Source: Nitrospinota bacterium
GTDB lineage: Bacteria; Nitrospinota; Nitrospinia; UBA9942
DNA length: 13,539 nucleotides
Direction: 5' to 3'
Assembly (NCBI GenBank): GCA_016200365.1
Contig: JACQEW010000109.1
Location: forward strand, 1 to 13,539
Below the pieces are notes generated by a model. That model had not been told where the DNA came from, did no database searches, and was given only the letters and a program-made list of their open reading frames with translations. A program made the translations under genes and the position numbers. Numbering within the stretch: the first letter of the stretch is position 1; each line of letters begins with the position of its first letter. Below are positions 1-6,233 of the stretch, piece after piece.

Positions 1-591
1 ATCGCCTCCAAGTATTTTAAATTTTCTTATCTCCGCTGGTGTCTCAAGTCTTGGACCATGTGTGCAGACATAGACCCCTTCAGTGTGGTGATTCTCCTTA
101 ATTTCCTTTAATGTATCGGATAAGGCATCTCTCATTTCAGGGCAAAATGGATGAGATTGCCTTATAAACCCTATGCCTGTATCATTGAAAAATGTATAAT
201 CTCTCCCCTTTGTCTCGTCAATTATATCATGCGGAATAACGAAATCGCCGACAGCGTATTTCGTATTGATGATGCCTGGTCCAGACCATGAGATTATCCG
301 CTCGACGCCGCATTCCTTCAACGCCCATATATTAGCCCTGTAATTGACAAAGGGCGCAGATATTTCGTATCCATTTTCGCCATGCCTCGATATAAAGAGA
401 AAACTGTAGGGCAAGCCTTCAGGCTTGCCTATAGCAGGGCTAAAGCCCTGCCCTACAACAAATCTGTGTATAGTAGCGCTTTCTCCAAATGGTGTATTTA
501 TCTTGCGGCATTCGAGGTCTGCCCCGAACCCTTCCTTTTTTAAAATATTATATGCCCCGCTCCCGCCGATTATTGCAAATCTATCACTCAT
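1..591 (-). CDS. Purine nucleoside phosphorylase / methylthioadenosine phosphorylase family, C-terminus cut by window edge
   Basis: Translating 591 to 1 on the minus strand gives 197 uninterrupted codons from ATG (591-589); the frame is still open at position 1, so the C-terminal part lies outside. The product starts with a phosphate-binding-type GGSGAY (residues 9-14), followed by TPFGE (33-37), SRHGE, NYRANIWALKECG and, near the end, THGPRLETPAEI. These are hallmarks of the MTAP/PNP family, which cleaves purine nucleosides or methylthioadenosine with phosphate to give base plus (methylthio)ribose-1-phosphate. Which substrate is used cannot be told from this part. Its ATG overlaps the cdd stop (ATGA, 591-588), so it is probably translationally coupled to cdd in a nucleoside-salvage operon. 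Oddity: residues 46-62 are encoded exactly by a 51-bp palindromic repeat (406-456) placed in frame between the TPFG and RHG motifs, where family members have a shorter loop. Confidence 0.86.
   Translation of the reverse strand, partial: MSDRFAIIGGSGAYNILKKEGFGADLECRKINTPFGESATIHRFVVGQGFSPAIGKPEGLPYSFLFISRHGENGYEISAPFVNYRANIWALKECGVERIISWSGPGIINTKYAVGDFVIPHDIIDETKGRDYTFFNDTGIGFIRQSHPFCPEMRDALSDTLKEIKENHHTEGVYVCTHGPRLETPAEIRKFKILGGD
405..457 (-). repeat. Two-hairpin GTAGGGC palindromic repeat inside the phosphorylase gene
   Basis: On the minus strand the element begins GTAGGGCAGGGCTTTAGCCC and ends GGCTTGCCCTAC. It contains two hairpins in tandem, one GCAGGGC/GCCCTGC with a TTTA loop and one GGCAAGCC/GGCTTGCC, bounded by TGTAGGGCA/TGCCCTACA ends. 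The first hairpin is identical to the intergenic copy at 3994-4043; the second differs in sequence but keeps its pairing. The core (406-456) is 51 bp, exactly 17 codons, with no stop in the gene frame. Confidence 0.85.
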
Positions 592-962
592 AATTTAAAC
601 CCATCTTTCAGAAGTTCATCTATCTTCTTAATCTTTACATCCCCTTTTAAATTCGCCATGATTACCTCAATGTCATCTCCAAATTCAAATATTACCTGTC
701 TGCACGCTCCGCAGGGAGAGGCGGGAGGCTCTGTATCGGTTACGACAGCAATCTTGGTGAATTTTTTATATCCGGCAGAGACGGCATTAAATATAGCAGT
801 CCTCTCTGCGCAGATGGAGAGACCGTAGGATGAATTTTCTACATTGCATCCTGTGAATATCTTTCCATCGCCTGTTAATACTGCTGCCCCGACTTTGAAT
901 TTCGAGTAAGGCGCATAGGCATTCTCCCTCGCCTTTTTCGCTTCGGCTATCAAATTATCCAT
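588..962 (-). CDS. cdd: Cytidine deaminase
   Basis: A 124-residue protein, the usual length of the small homotetrameric zinc cytidine deaminases, which hydrolyse cytidine and deoxycytidine to uridine and deoxyuridine in the cytoplasm. Visible motifs: AYAPYSKFKVGAA near the N-terminus, substrate-binding NVENSSYG (residues 40-47), the zinc/proton-shuttle motif CAER (Cys51, Glu53) and PCGACRQ with zinc ligands Cys84 and Cys87. Three Cys ligands are typical of the tetrameric type. ATG at 962 is preceded by only a weak GGGG (973-970), which belongs to the edge of a palindromic repeat. The TGA stop overlaps the ATG of the downstream phosphorylase. It follows the NtrC-type regulator gene on the same strand after an 81-bp gap filled by the repeat, so co-transcription with that pair is possible but unproven. 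Confidence 0.95.
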   Translation of the reverse strand: MDNLIAEAKKARENAYAPYSKFKVGAAVLTGDGKIFTGCNVENSSYGLSICAERTAIFNAVSAGYKKFTKIAVVTDTEPPASPCGACRQVIFEFGDDIEVIMANLKGDVKIKKIDELLKDGFKL

Positions 963-968
963 TAATTT

Positions 969-1043
969 ACCCCGTTACACCCAGAATACCCCGTCCTTCA
1001 GAGCTTGCCCTGAACTTGATTCAGGGACGGGATGTAACGGGGT
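969..1043. repeat. Composite nested palindromic repeat between regulator gene and cdd
   Basis: Perfect 11-bp outer inverted repeats ACCCCGTTACA (969-979) and TGTAACGGGGT (1033-1043) enclose a second pair, CCCGTCC (990-996) and GGACGGG (1025-1031). Inside that lies a third hairpin, CCCTGAA-cttga-TTCAGGG (1008-1026). The layers look like successive insertions. The inner part resembles the common intergenic CCTTC...TTCAGG repeats of many bacteria (from memory). There is no T-run after the stem, so I do not call a terminator. The left edge supplies the only purine-rich sequence upstream of cdd, and the right edge abuts the TAA of the regulator gene (1046-1044). Confidence 0.8.
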
Positions 1044-2348
1044 TTACCTGAGATTATATCTGACCATCTTCCTCTGGAGTGTTCTTCTATCAATCCCAAG
1101 CGCCTTTGCAGCCCTGCTGATATTCCACCGGCAAGCCTCCAACTGCTCCTTAATATAATTGACCTCACGGGATTCGAGGGAAGAACTTGAGGCTGACGGC
1201 TTTTCCTGATTATGTGAAAGGAGGGAATTTATCAGATGCTTGCTCAAGGTATTGTCTTCGCCCAAAATTAATGCCGTCTCTAAAAAACGAAACAGCTCTC
1301 TTACATTTCCATGCCAGGGACGGGATAAGATTACCTCCACTGCAGCAGGAGTAACGGTTACAGGTCTCTTCTGTGTCTCTGAAAAATTTTTAATAAAATA
1401 ATTCACCAGTTCTGGTATATCACCCTTCCTCTCTCTTAACGGAGGAATATCAATACTGCAGCCCTTAAGCCTGTAATAGAGGTCTTTTCTGAATCTCCCT
1501 GCGCTCACCTCCTCTTCTATATCCTTATTAATCGCCGTCACTATCCTTACATTAACCTTTTTCTCCTTCACTGAGCCGAGGGGTCTGAATATGCCGGTCT
1601 CTATAAACCGCAGTAATCCTGCCTGCACTGCAGGGTTCATATCCGCAATCTCGTCAATAAAAAGCGTCCCGCCATCTGCAATAGCTATAAGACCCTCTTT
1701 AATATCAGAGGCGCCTGTAAAGGCGCCCTTCACATGACCGAAGAGCTCATTTTCCAGAAGGTCGGGTTTTAATAAGGCGCAATTTATCGGTATAAATGGT
1801 CCATCCTTTCTGCAGCTGTCAAAATGCAGGGCCCTTGCCACCAATTCCTTGCCTGTCCCGCTCTCTCCATATATAAGAACAGGCAGAGAAGAATCCTTTA
1901 CCTTCTGAACCGTGCTTATAATCTTTTGAATCTGGGGGCTCTTTCCTGCAATGCCGTGGTAGATACCCTCAAAAGACTTATGAATTATGCTCCTCTCGCT
2001 GGAGGCATCCGTTAAAATCTTTTCAAGGATGGATATGTTGCAGGGTTTTGTCTGGTAATGGTAGGCGCCGAGTTTTATAGAATCAACAGCAGTTGAAATC
2101 GAGCCGTATCCTGTCAATATAATACTTATTATGGCAGGGTTTACATCCTTTAACTCCTTTACAACCTGCAGCCCGTTCATACCCGGCATATTCATATCAA
2201 TGATAGCGGCATCAAAGGGTCTTTCGGAGCCAAGGCGGACAGCATCCTCTCCCTTTTCGACGGATTCCACTTCATAGCCTCTTCTAATCAGAGCCTTTGA
2301 GAGGTGCTTGCGAAATATCTGGTCATCATCCACTATAAGAATTTTCAT
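1044..2348 (-). CDS. NtrC-family sigma-54-dependent response regulator
   Basis: The 434-residue protein has three modules. The receiver (about 1-115) has acidic D7-D9, phosphoacceptor Asp51, Thr79 and Lys101. The AAA+ sigma-54 activator domain (about 132-365) has Walker A GESGTGKE (161-168), the sigma-54-contacting GAFTGA loop (208-213) and Walker B LFIDE (229-233). A Fis-type helix-turn-helix lies at 397-434 (NISRAAKALGIDRRTLQRKM). All key residues are present, so it should hydrolyse ATP and open sigma-54 promoters when phosphorylated. I chose ATG at 2348 (MKILIVDDD) because that is where receivers start; the frame extends further upstream to 2429, but those 27 residues overlap the kinase gene and look non-native. 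No clear Shine-Dalgarno is seen. It lies 31 bases after the kinase stop, a typical two-component operon. Its target genes are not evident; I saw no -24/-12 promoter by eye. Confidence 0.93.
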   Translation of the reverse strand: MKILIVDDDQIFRKHLSKALIRRGYEVESVEKGEDAVRLGSERPFDAAIIDMNMPGMNGLQVVKELKDVNPAIISIILTGYGSISTAVDSIKLGAYHYQTKPCNISILEKILTDASSERSIIHKSFEGIYHGIAGKSPQIQKIISTVQKVKDSSLPVLIYGESGTGKELVARALHFDSCRKDGPFIPINCALLKPDLLENELFGHVKGAFTGASDIKEGLIAIADGGTLFIDEIADMNPAVQAGLLRFIETGIFRPLGSVKEKKVNVRIVTAINKDIEEEVSAGRFRKDLYYRLKGCSIDIPPLRERKGDIPELVNYFIKNFSETQKRPVTVTPAAVEVILSRPWHGNVRELFRFLETALILGEDNTLSKHLINSLLSHNQEKPSASSSSLESREVNYIKEQLEACRWNISRAAKALGIDRRTLQRKMVRYNLR

Positions 2349-2379
2349 TTTAAAAATAGAACAAAAACCTGATAAAAAT

Positions 2380-3456
2380 TTATGACCCTTCGACAGGCAA
2401 TAGCAAGGACACCGCTGTCCCCATTCCAATAGTGCTCTCGACTTTTATATCACCCTTAAGACTTCTTATGATTGAATAGCATACAAAGAGACCTATTCCT
2501 GTTCCTTTACCCACCGGTTTTGTTGTAAAAAACGGGTCAAAGATCTTTTTAAGATTTTCTTTTGTAATACCGCAGCCATTGTCATTAATCAGGACTTTGA
2601 TATATTTATCGTATACAGAAGTAGATATATCAATTTTACCTCCCTTTGTGTCGGCAACAGCCTCCACTGCATTCTTGAACACATTAAAAATTACCTGCCT
2701 GAATTTTTCCAGATCGGTCTTTATTTTAGGAAGGGGCGAGAGATTTTTTGAGATGGCAATCCCCTTTGCTCCCCCTTTATTGCAGATAAAATCTATTGTC
2801 TGGGATAAAAGCTCATTAATGTCAACATCGCTTATAAACAACTCGGATATGCCTCCTCTCGAAAAGCTTAAAAGGTCTCCTATAATATTCATACACCTTT
2901 TTATCTCACCGCTCATATCATTGAGATACCCTTCAAGCTCATATTTGCCCTTTTCGTCTACCGATGAGCCTTTTAAAATACTCTTCAGCTCCTGAGAAAT
3001 TATGGATATTGTCCCGAGAGGGGTATTCAGCTCATGGGCAACCCCTGCTGCAAGCTGCCCGATTGCCGCCATCTTTTCAATCTGAGCCATCAAATCCTCT
3101 TTGTTCTTTTTCTCCATATCTTTGTTGGAGACATCAACAAGGAGCTCCATCACCATGAAGACCTTCCCCTCTTTATCTCTTATAGGAATACCGCTGATAT
3201 TAAATGTTCGGGATTTACCGTTATCGCTGAAGATAAATTCATAGTTGACTGGGATTCCGAAATCTATCGTCCTGCCGGTAGGACAGGTCATGCAGAACAT
3301 CTCGGTATACTTCCTCGTGCGGTAACATGCCCTCCTGACGCCGACTTGCATTGGACCGAACCACTCCGTTACCTTATTATTCATCCACTTGATACGATGG
3401 TCGGTATCAATCAAAATGATGCCTGCCTCTAAACTATTAAGGATATTCTCTATCAT
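2380..3456 (-). CDS. Cytoplasmic PAS histidine kinase, partner of the NtrC-type regulator
   Basis: A 358-residue kinase with no membrane segment. A PAS domain (about 1-110) is followed by a HisKA dimerisation helix with phospho-His141 (AAGVAHELNTPLG) and a HATPase domain with N-box Asn262, G1 box DNGCGI (292-297) and G2 box GKGTGIGL (316-323). The PAS domain has a cysteine cluster, Cys44, Cys55 and Cys58 in a CY...FCMTCP pattern. That pattern recurs in PAS domains of anaerobes and could bind metal or sense redox state, though this is inference. ATG at 3456 is the only possible start because an in-frame TAG lies just upstream. A GGAGG (3470-3474) sits 13 bases away, rather far. The start lies 22 bp from the end of a MITE-like element that fills the upstream region, so transcription may start in or beyond that element. 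Confidence 0.93.
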   Translation of the reverse strand: MIENILNSLEAGIILIDTDHRIKWMNNKVTEWFGPMQVGVRRACYRTRKYTEMFCMTCPTGRTIDFGIPVNYEFIFSDNGKSRTFNISGIPIRDKEGKVFMVMELLVDVSNKDMEKKNKEDLMAQIEKMAAIGQLAAGVAHELNTPLGTISIISQELKSILKGSSVDEKGKYELEGYLNDMSGEIKRCMNIIGDLLSFSRGGISELFISDVDINELLSQTIDFICNKGGAKGIAISKNLSPLPKIKTDLEKFRQVIFNVFKNAVEAVADTKGGKIDISTSVYDKYIKVLINDNGCGITKENLKKIFDPFFTTKPVGKGTGIGLFVCYSIIRSLKGDIKVESTIGMGTAVSLLLPVEGS

Positions 3457-3478
3457 TAATAAACTCTAACCTCCATTC

Positions 3479-3649
3479 TAATTAGTTTCTTGTGAAAAAT
3501 GACTTTTTTGAACGACTTTACCGATGGATTATATAACTTTTCCTTTCATCGCATTTTTCCTTTTGTTCCTTAATAAATAATTCCAAATAAATAGAGCAAA
3601 AAAAATAACGGAAGTGAAAAAAATGTCATTTTTCACCGCACACTAATTA
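3479..3649. mobile_element. MITE-like element, 171 bp, with ~31-bp terminal inverted repeats
   Basis: The left end reads TAATTAGT, five bases, then GTGAAAAATGAC (3492-3503) and a T-run. The right end read inward on the other strand gives TAATTAGT (3649-3642), five bases, then GTGAAAAATGAC (3636-3625), one mismatch and a T-run. The two ends align without gaps, about 26 of 31 positions matching. The interior is AT-rich with no ORF. Both ends carry CTAATTA, so a TA target duplication is possible but cannot be separated from the palindrome. A TATAAT (3533-3528, minus strand) points toward the kinase gene, but no -35 partner is recognisable. I see no transposase, so this would be a non-autonomous element. 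Confidence 0.72.
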
Positions 3650-3661
3650 CGAGAACCTCCC

Positions 3662-3949
3662 TTAGTCTTCCACAAAAAATCCGATGAGGGCAATGATAAT
3701 CATTGCAAAACCGGATAAGGCGTAAATATACAACCCCATGCTTGAATTGCCCAATATATCCACAAAATAATCCTTATTAAACAGGAAACCCCAGTAAAAG
3801 ACGAAACAGTAGGAGATTAAAAGTCCAAGCTTAAATCTTCCGGACAAGAGACATAATGAATTGATAAACACAAAAGTAATAACCTCTCCTAACGGAATAG
3901 AAAGATCCTTATCATTGATAAACTCAAGGAAGGCAATGACAATGTCCAT
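3662..3949 (-). CDS. Small membrane protein of unknown function
   Basis: A 95-residue hydrophobic protein with roughly three membrane segments: about residues 18-36 (LGEVITFVFINSLCLLSG), 41-57 (LGLLISYCFVFYWGFLF) and 72-91 (GLYIYALSGFAMIIIALIGF). It has polar ends, including acidic VED at the C-terminus. No catalytic motif is visible and I cannot name a function; from memory, similar short proteins occur as conserved hypotheticals in anaerobic bacteria. ATG at 3949 has no convincing Shine-Dalgarno. A good sigma-70-like promoter (3958-3986) would start RNA only one or two bases upstream, so the message may be essentially leaderless. It ends 12 bp before the MITE-like element, which separates it from the kinase gene. 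Even hydrophobicity along the whole length argues that it is a real gene. Confidence 0.7.
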   Translation of the reverse strand: MDIVIAFLEFINDKDLSIPLGEVITFVFINSLCLLSGRFKLGLLISYCFVFYWGFLFNKDYFVDILGNSSMGLYIYALSGFAMIIIALIGFFVED

Positions 3950-3957
3950 TCATTAAA

Positions 3958-3986
3958 ATATTACACCTATATTGACAAATTTTCAA
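3958..3986 (-). promoter_or_regulatory. Sigma-70-like promoter for the small membrane protein gene
   Basis: On the minus strand TTGAAA (3986-3981, five of six to TTGACA) is followed by a 17-bp spacer and TAATAT (3963-3958, four of six to TATAAT). The predicted start near 3951 is almost at the ATG (3949), which fits the missing ribosome binding site. Predicted by eye only. Confidence 0.45.
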
Positions 3987-3993
3987 GACCTTT

Positions 3994-4043
3994 GTAGGGC
4001 AGGGCTTTAGCCCTGCTTAAGCAACCCTAAAGGGTTGCCCTAC
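3994..4043 (+). repeat. Two-hairpin GTAGGGC palindromic repeat, intergenic copy
   Basis: A 50-bp element beginning GTAGGGCAGGGCTTTAGCCC and ending GGGTTGCCCTAC. Hairpin one is GCAGGGC-TTTA-GCCCTGC (3999-4016), identical to the copy inside the phosphorylase gene. Hairpin two is GCAACCCT-AA-AGGGTTGC (4021-4038), different in sequence but equally well paired. It lies between ogt and the small membrane protein gene. There is no T-run on either side, so it is not an obvious terminator. Confidence 0.85.
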
Positions 4044-4071
4044 GAAATTGATATTTCAGGTGTTTTAGTCT

Positions 4072-4620
4072 TCACGCATTATCTGGGTATATTCCTTTTT
4101 CCATTTTCAGTATCCTCATTTTCAAATCTATTCCGCCGGGAGCGGTAAATCCACCCATTCTACCGTCTCCTCTTATTACCCTGTGGCATGGGATTATTAA
4201 AGGGATGGGATTTCTTGAAAGTGCATTGCCCACAGCCCTCGCAGCATCGGGCATCTTTAATCTTTCGGCAATCCATTTGTAAGTTTTTACCTCACCATAA
4301 TGTATATTTCTTGTAACTTTATAGACCTTTCGCTGAAAGTCTGTGCAATGACTTAAATCCAAAGGAAAATCAAAATCGCCCCTTTCTCCTGTAAAATATC
4401 TTCTAACAGATTTTTCAATCTCTCTAAACTTCCCTCTGCTGACATCTGACGGCTGATGGCTGATGGCTGATACCTGTCCTGAGCAAAGTCGAAGGATAAT
4501 CTCATCCTCAGTCATACCCGGCAAAACCAACCTTATAATTCCCCTCTCCGTCCCTGCGATTCCGCATAACCCAAAGGCAGTGTCGAAGATGGAATATGTA
4601 AGGATTACATTATCTTTCAA
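4072..4620 (-). CDS. ogt: Methylated-DNA--protein-cysteine methyltransferase (O6-alkylguanine repair)
   Basis: Repairs O6-alkylguanine by transferring the alkyl group irreversibly to its own cysteine. The active-site motif IPCHRVI places the acceptor at Cys145. The DNA-binding helix-turn-helix with the arginine finger is DAARAVGNALSRNPIP (Arg128), and FQRKVY and YGEVKTY precede it, so the catalytic half is intact. Length is 182 residues. The only workable start is TTG at 4620: an in-frame TAG lies two codons upstream, and GAGG precedes it by 10 bases. It starts 12 bases after the stop of the restriction endonuclease gene and is probably co-transcribed with it. Oddity: residues about 45-62 (from LCSGQ to DVSR) are encoded by repeat DNA (three GGCTGAT units plus a CCTGTCCTGAGC element) lying in frame in the linker between the N-terminal and catalytic domains. 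Confidence 0.92.
   Translation of the reverse strand: MKDNVILTYSIFDTAFGLCGIAGTERGIIRLVLPGMTEDEIILRLCSGQVSAISHQPSDVSRGKFREIEKSVRRYFTGERGDFDFPLDLSHCTDFQRKVYKVTRNIHYGEVKTYKWIAERLKMPDAARAVGNALSRNPIPLIIPCHRVIRGDGRMGGFTAPGGIDLKMRILKMEKGIYPDNA
4451..4495. repeat. Repeat cluster inside ogt: 3x GGCTGAT tandem plus CCTGTCCTGAGC element
   Basis: Three perfect 7-bp units GGCTGAT (4451-4457, 4458-4464, 4465-4471) sit beside a 23-bp segment (4473-4495) starting CCTGTCCTGAGCAAAG and ending GTCGAAGG. Segments of this second kind (CCTTCGAC...CTCAGGACAGG on the other strand) are, from memory, widespread dispersed repeats in environmental bacteria. Together they encode the stretch from Arg44 to about Ser58 of Ogt without a stop codon. 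The insertion probably extends to about 4436 (CTGCTGACATCTGAC, which looks like a decayed continuation). Confidence 0.75.
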
Positions 4621-4632
4621 TTTCTAATGTCC

Positions 4633-5262
4633 TCAGAAAATTTGTAATGGCTGTTTTGATAAACCAAGAATATGAGCAACAAATGTTTTTCTTGCATAGA
4701 AAGCCCTGCTGGTGCTGCCGTGCCCCGGTCCCTTTGTCCGAGGTTGGACAAGGATCCCCATTTTGCCAGTTAAAGCATCAAAGCCTTTATTTTTTATGGT
4801 AACCCTTACAATGTCATAATCGGCTTTTACCTGACTGTAAATTTTGGGTTCATTAAGGTCAAAAGTGCTTACTTTAACAAGAATAGCTGATTTTTCTTCC
4901 TTTGATTCAAACATGCGGGCACAGACAACTATCTTTTTAAGTTTTGCCATAAGGTGGCTTTCTTCAAACTCCTTTTGCAATACATTAACAGGGTCAATCA
5001 TGGTAATTGCCATTGTTTCTTTTACCACAATATCTCCTGTTTTTAGGTATTTCAAAGGAACAATTTTTAACTCCCAAGAGCCAAAATTCGGAGATTGTGC
5101 TGAATTTATTGGTAATCCCAAGTATCGCTCAATAACATGCCCTGCCCATCCTTTATTAAGCTTTCCCTCTTTCCATACAGTTACATTATACCTATCAGAA
5201 AGAGTTCTTAAATCTTGTCCTTCAAGTCTTTTTAACCTCAGAATAGCATCATCTCTTTCCAT
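4633..5262 (-). CDS. MutH/Sau3AI-like type II restriction endonuclease, first catalytic Asp replaced by Asn
   Basis: The 209-residue protein follows the MutH/Sau3AI layout: KGWAGHVIERYLG (37-49, with Glu45), the PD-(D/E)xK core SPNFGSWELKIVPL (57-70, Glu64 and Lys66), FEESHLMAKLKKIVV (99-113) and a C-terminal FYARKTFVAHILG. In MutH the corresponding core is QDF...ELKTIP, with Asp, Glu and Lys as metal-binding and catalytic residues. Here the Asp position is Asn59 (AAT, 5088-5086), one G-to-A change from GAT. The enzyme may be inactive or altered. It lies 14 bases after the methyltransferase stop, so it is part of a restriction-modification pair rather than a mismatch-repair gene; I see no mutS or mutL in the window. 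Family knowledge suggests GATC cleavage. An MvaI/BcnI-type enzyme is the alternative, since it has similar Asp-to-Glu spacing. Confidence 0.82.
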   Translation of the reverse strand: MERDDAILRLKRLEGQDLRTLSDRYNVTVWKEGKLNKGWAGHVIERYLGLPINSAQSPNFGSWELKIVPLKYLKTGDIVVKETMAITMIDPVNVLQKEFEESHLMAKLKKIVVCARMFESKEEKSAILVKVSTFDLNEPKIYSQVKADYDIVRVTIKNKGFDALTGKMGILVQPRTKGPGHGSTSRAFYARKTFVAHILGLSKQPLQIF

Positions 5263-5276
5263 TGCCTACCATTTGT

Positions 5277-6233
5277 CTATAAAGCCGAAACCTTTTCTTC
5301 CATAAACGATTTTGATTCTTTTTTGTTCAAAGATTCTTTTAATCGTTTCACTGAAAGCTGAAGATACTCGTCTTCTAATTCAATCCCAACATATTTTCTG
5401 TTCAACAAACTCGCTGCCACCCCTGTTGTTGAACTTCCACAAAAAGGGTCTAAAACTAAGTCTCCCTCTTTTGTAGAGGCAAGCATTAGTCTGGTTAAAA
5501 GGTCAACTGGTTTTTGTGTTGGGTGTTTGCCAAACCTTTTTTCTTCTGACTGTGGCGCTGAAATTTCCCACACATTCCGCATTTGCTTACCCTGGTTTAT
5601 TTCTTTCATCAATTTATAATCAAAGTAATGTTTGCTTTTTTGATTTTTTGCTGCCCATAAAACAATTTCCGTCGAATGGGTAAAATATTTGCACGAAAGA
5701 TTCGGTGGGGCATTGCGCTTATACCAGATAATGTCGTTAAGTATCTTATAGCCAAGTTCTTGCATTGCAAAACCAATGGAATAAATAATATGAGTTGTAC
5801 CGGAAACCCAAATAGTGCCATCAGGTTTTAAAACCCTCTGGCAAGCCTTTAACCATTCAATATTAAATTTATGATTTTCTTCTACGCCTTTAGATTTATC
5901 CCACTTCCCCTTATTTACAGAAACCATCTTTCCGGCATGGCAGGTGATACCGCCGTTGGAAAGGAAATATGGAGGATCGGCAAATATCATATCAACGCTG
6001 TTTTCCCTTGCCTGATTTAAGATTTCAATGCAATCGCCCTTGAGAAGTCTGGCCGAATGTTCTGGGTTATCATAATAAACAGTGAAATGTTTTTTACCAT
6101 TATTACCGTAAGAGGCAGTTTCTTCCGATATGTAAAATTCAATGGTATTTTCTGGAAGCCTATAACTCGCCACTTTTTTTAGTATGCCGGCTGTTCTTAC
6201 CGTCTTTCTATTAGAGACTACTTTATCTCCCAA
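5277..6233 (-). CDS. Beta-class DNA adenine-N6 (or cytosine-N4) methyltransferase of a type II restriction-modification system
   Basis: The 318-residue protein has the circularly permuted beta order. Catalytic motif IV DPPY lies at residues 86-89, inside a stretch (GDCIEIL upstream, FLSNGGIT downstream) that recalls DpnA/MboI-type GATC methyltransferases from memory. The S-adenosylmethionine-binding motif I is C-terminal, DPFCGSSTTG (262-271), after HPTQKP. All key motifs are intact, so it should methylate DNA and protect the host. The start used is TTG at 6233, overlapping the end of surE by 16 bases; no ATG or GTG lies in frame before the conserved region, and the ribosome binding site is weak. 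The endonuclease gene follows after 14 bases. The methyltransferase-first order is common in such pairs. GATC specificity is an inference, supported by low GATC counts in the window. Confidence 0.88.
   Translation of the reverse strand: MGDKVVSNRKTVRTAGILKKVASYRLPENTIEFYISEETASYGNNGKKHFTVYYDNPEHSARLLKGDCIEILNQARENSVDMIFADPPYFLSNGGITCHAGKMVSVNKGKWDKSKGVEENHKFNIEWLKACQRVLKPDGTIWVSGTTHIIYSIGFAMQELGYKILNDIIWYKRNAPPNLSCKYFTHSTEIVLWAAKNQKSKHYFDYKLMKEINQGKQMRNVWEISAPQSEEKRFGKHPTQKPVDLLTRLMLASTKEGDLVLDPFCGSSTTGVAASLLNRKYVGIELEDEYLQLSVKRLKESLNKKESKSFMEEKVSAL

Noticed and set aside
2349..2429. Longer N-terminus for the NtrC-type regulator
   Set aside because: The 27 extra residues lie partly in the kinase gene and precede the canonical receiver start MKILIVDDD.
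3457..3661. Sigma-54 promoter upstream of the two-component genes
   Set aside because: I found no TGGC-N8-TGC type match in the right orientation by eye.
3994..4043. Rho-independent terminator for ogt
   Set aside because: The hairpins are strong, but no T-run follows on the minus strand and the same element occurs inside a coding region.
4633..5262. Calling the endonuclease a mismatch-repair MutH
   Set aside because: It follows a DNA methyltransferase by 14 bases and no mutS or mutL is near, so a restriction role fits better.
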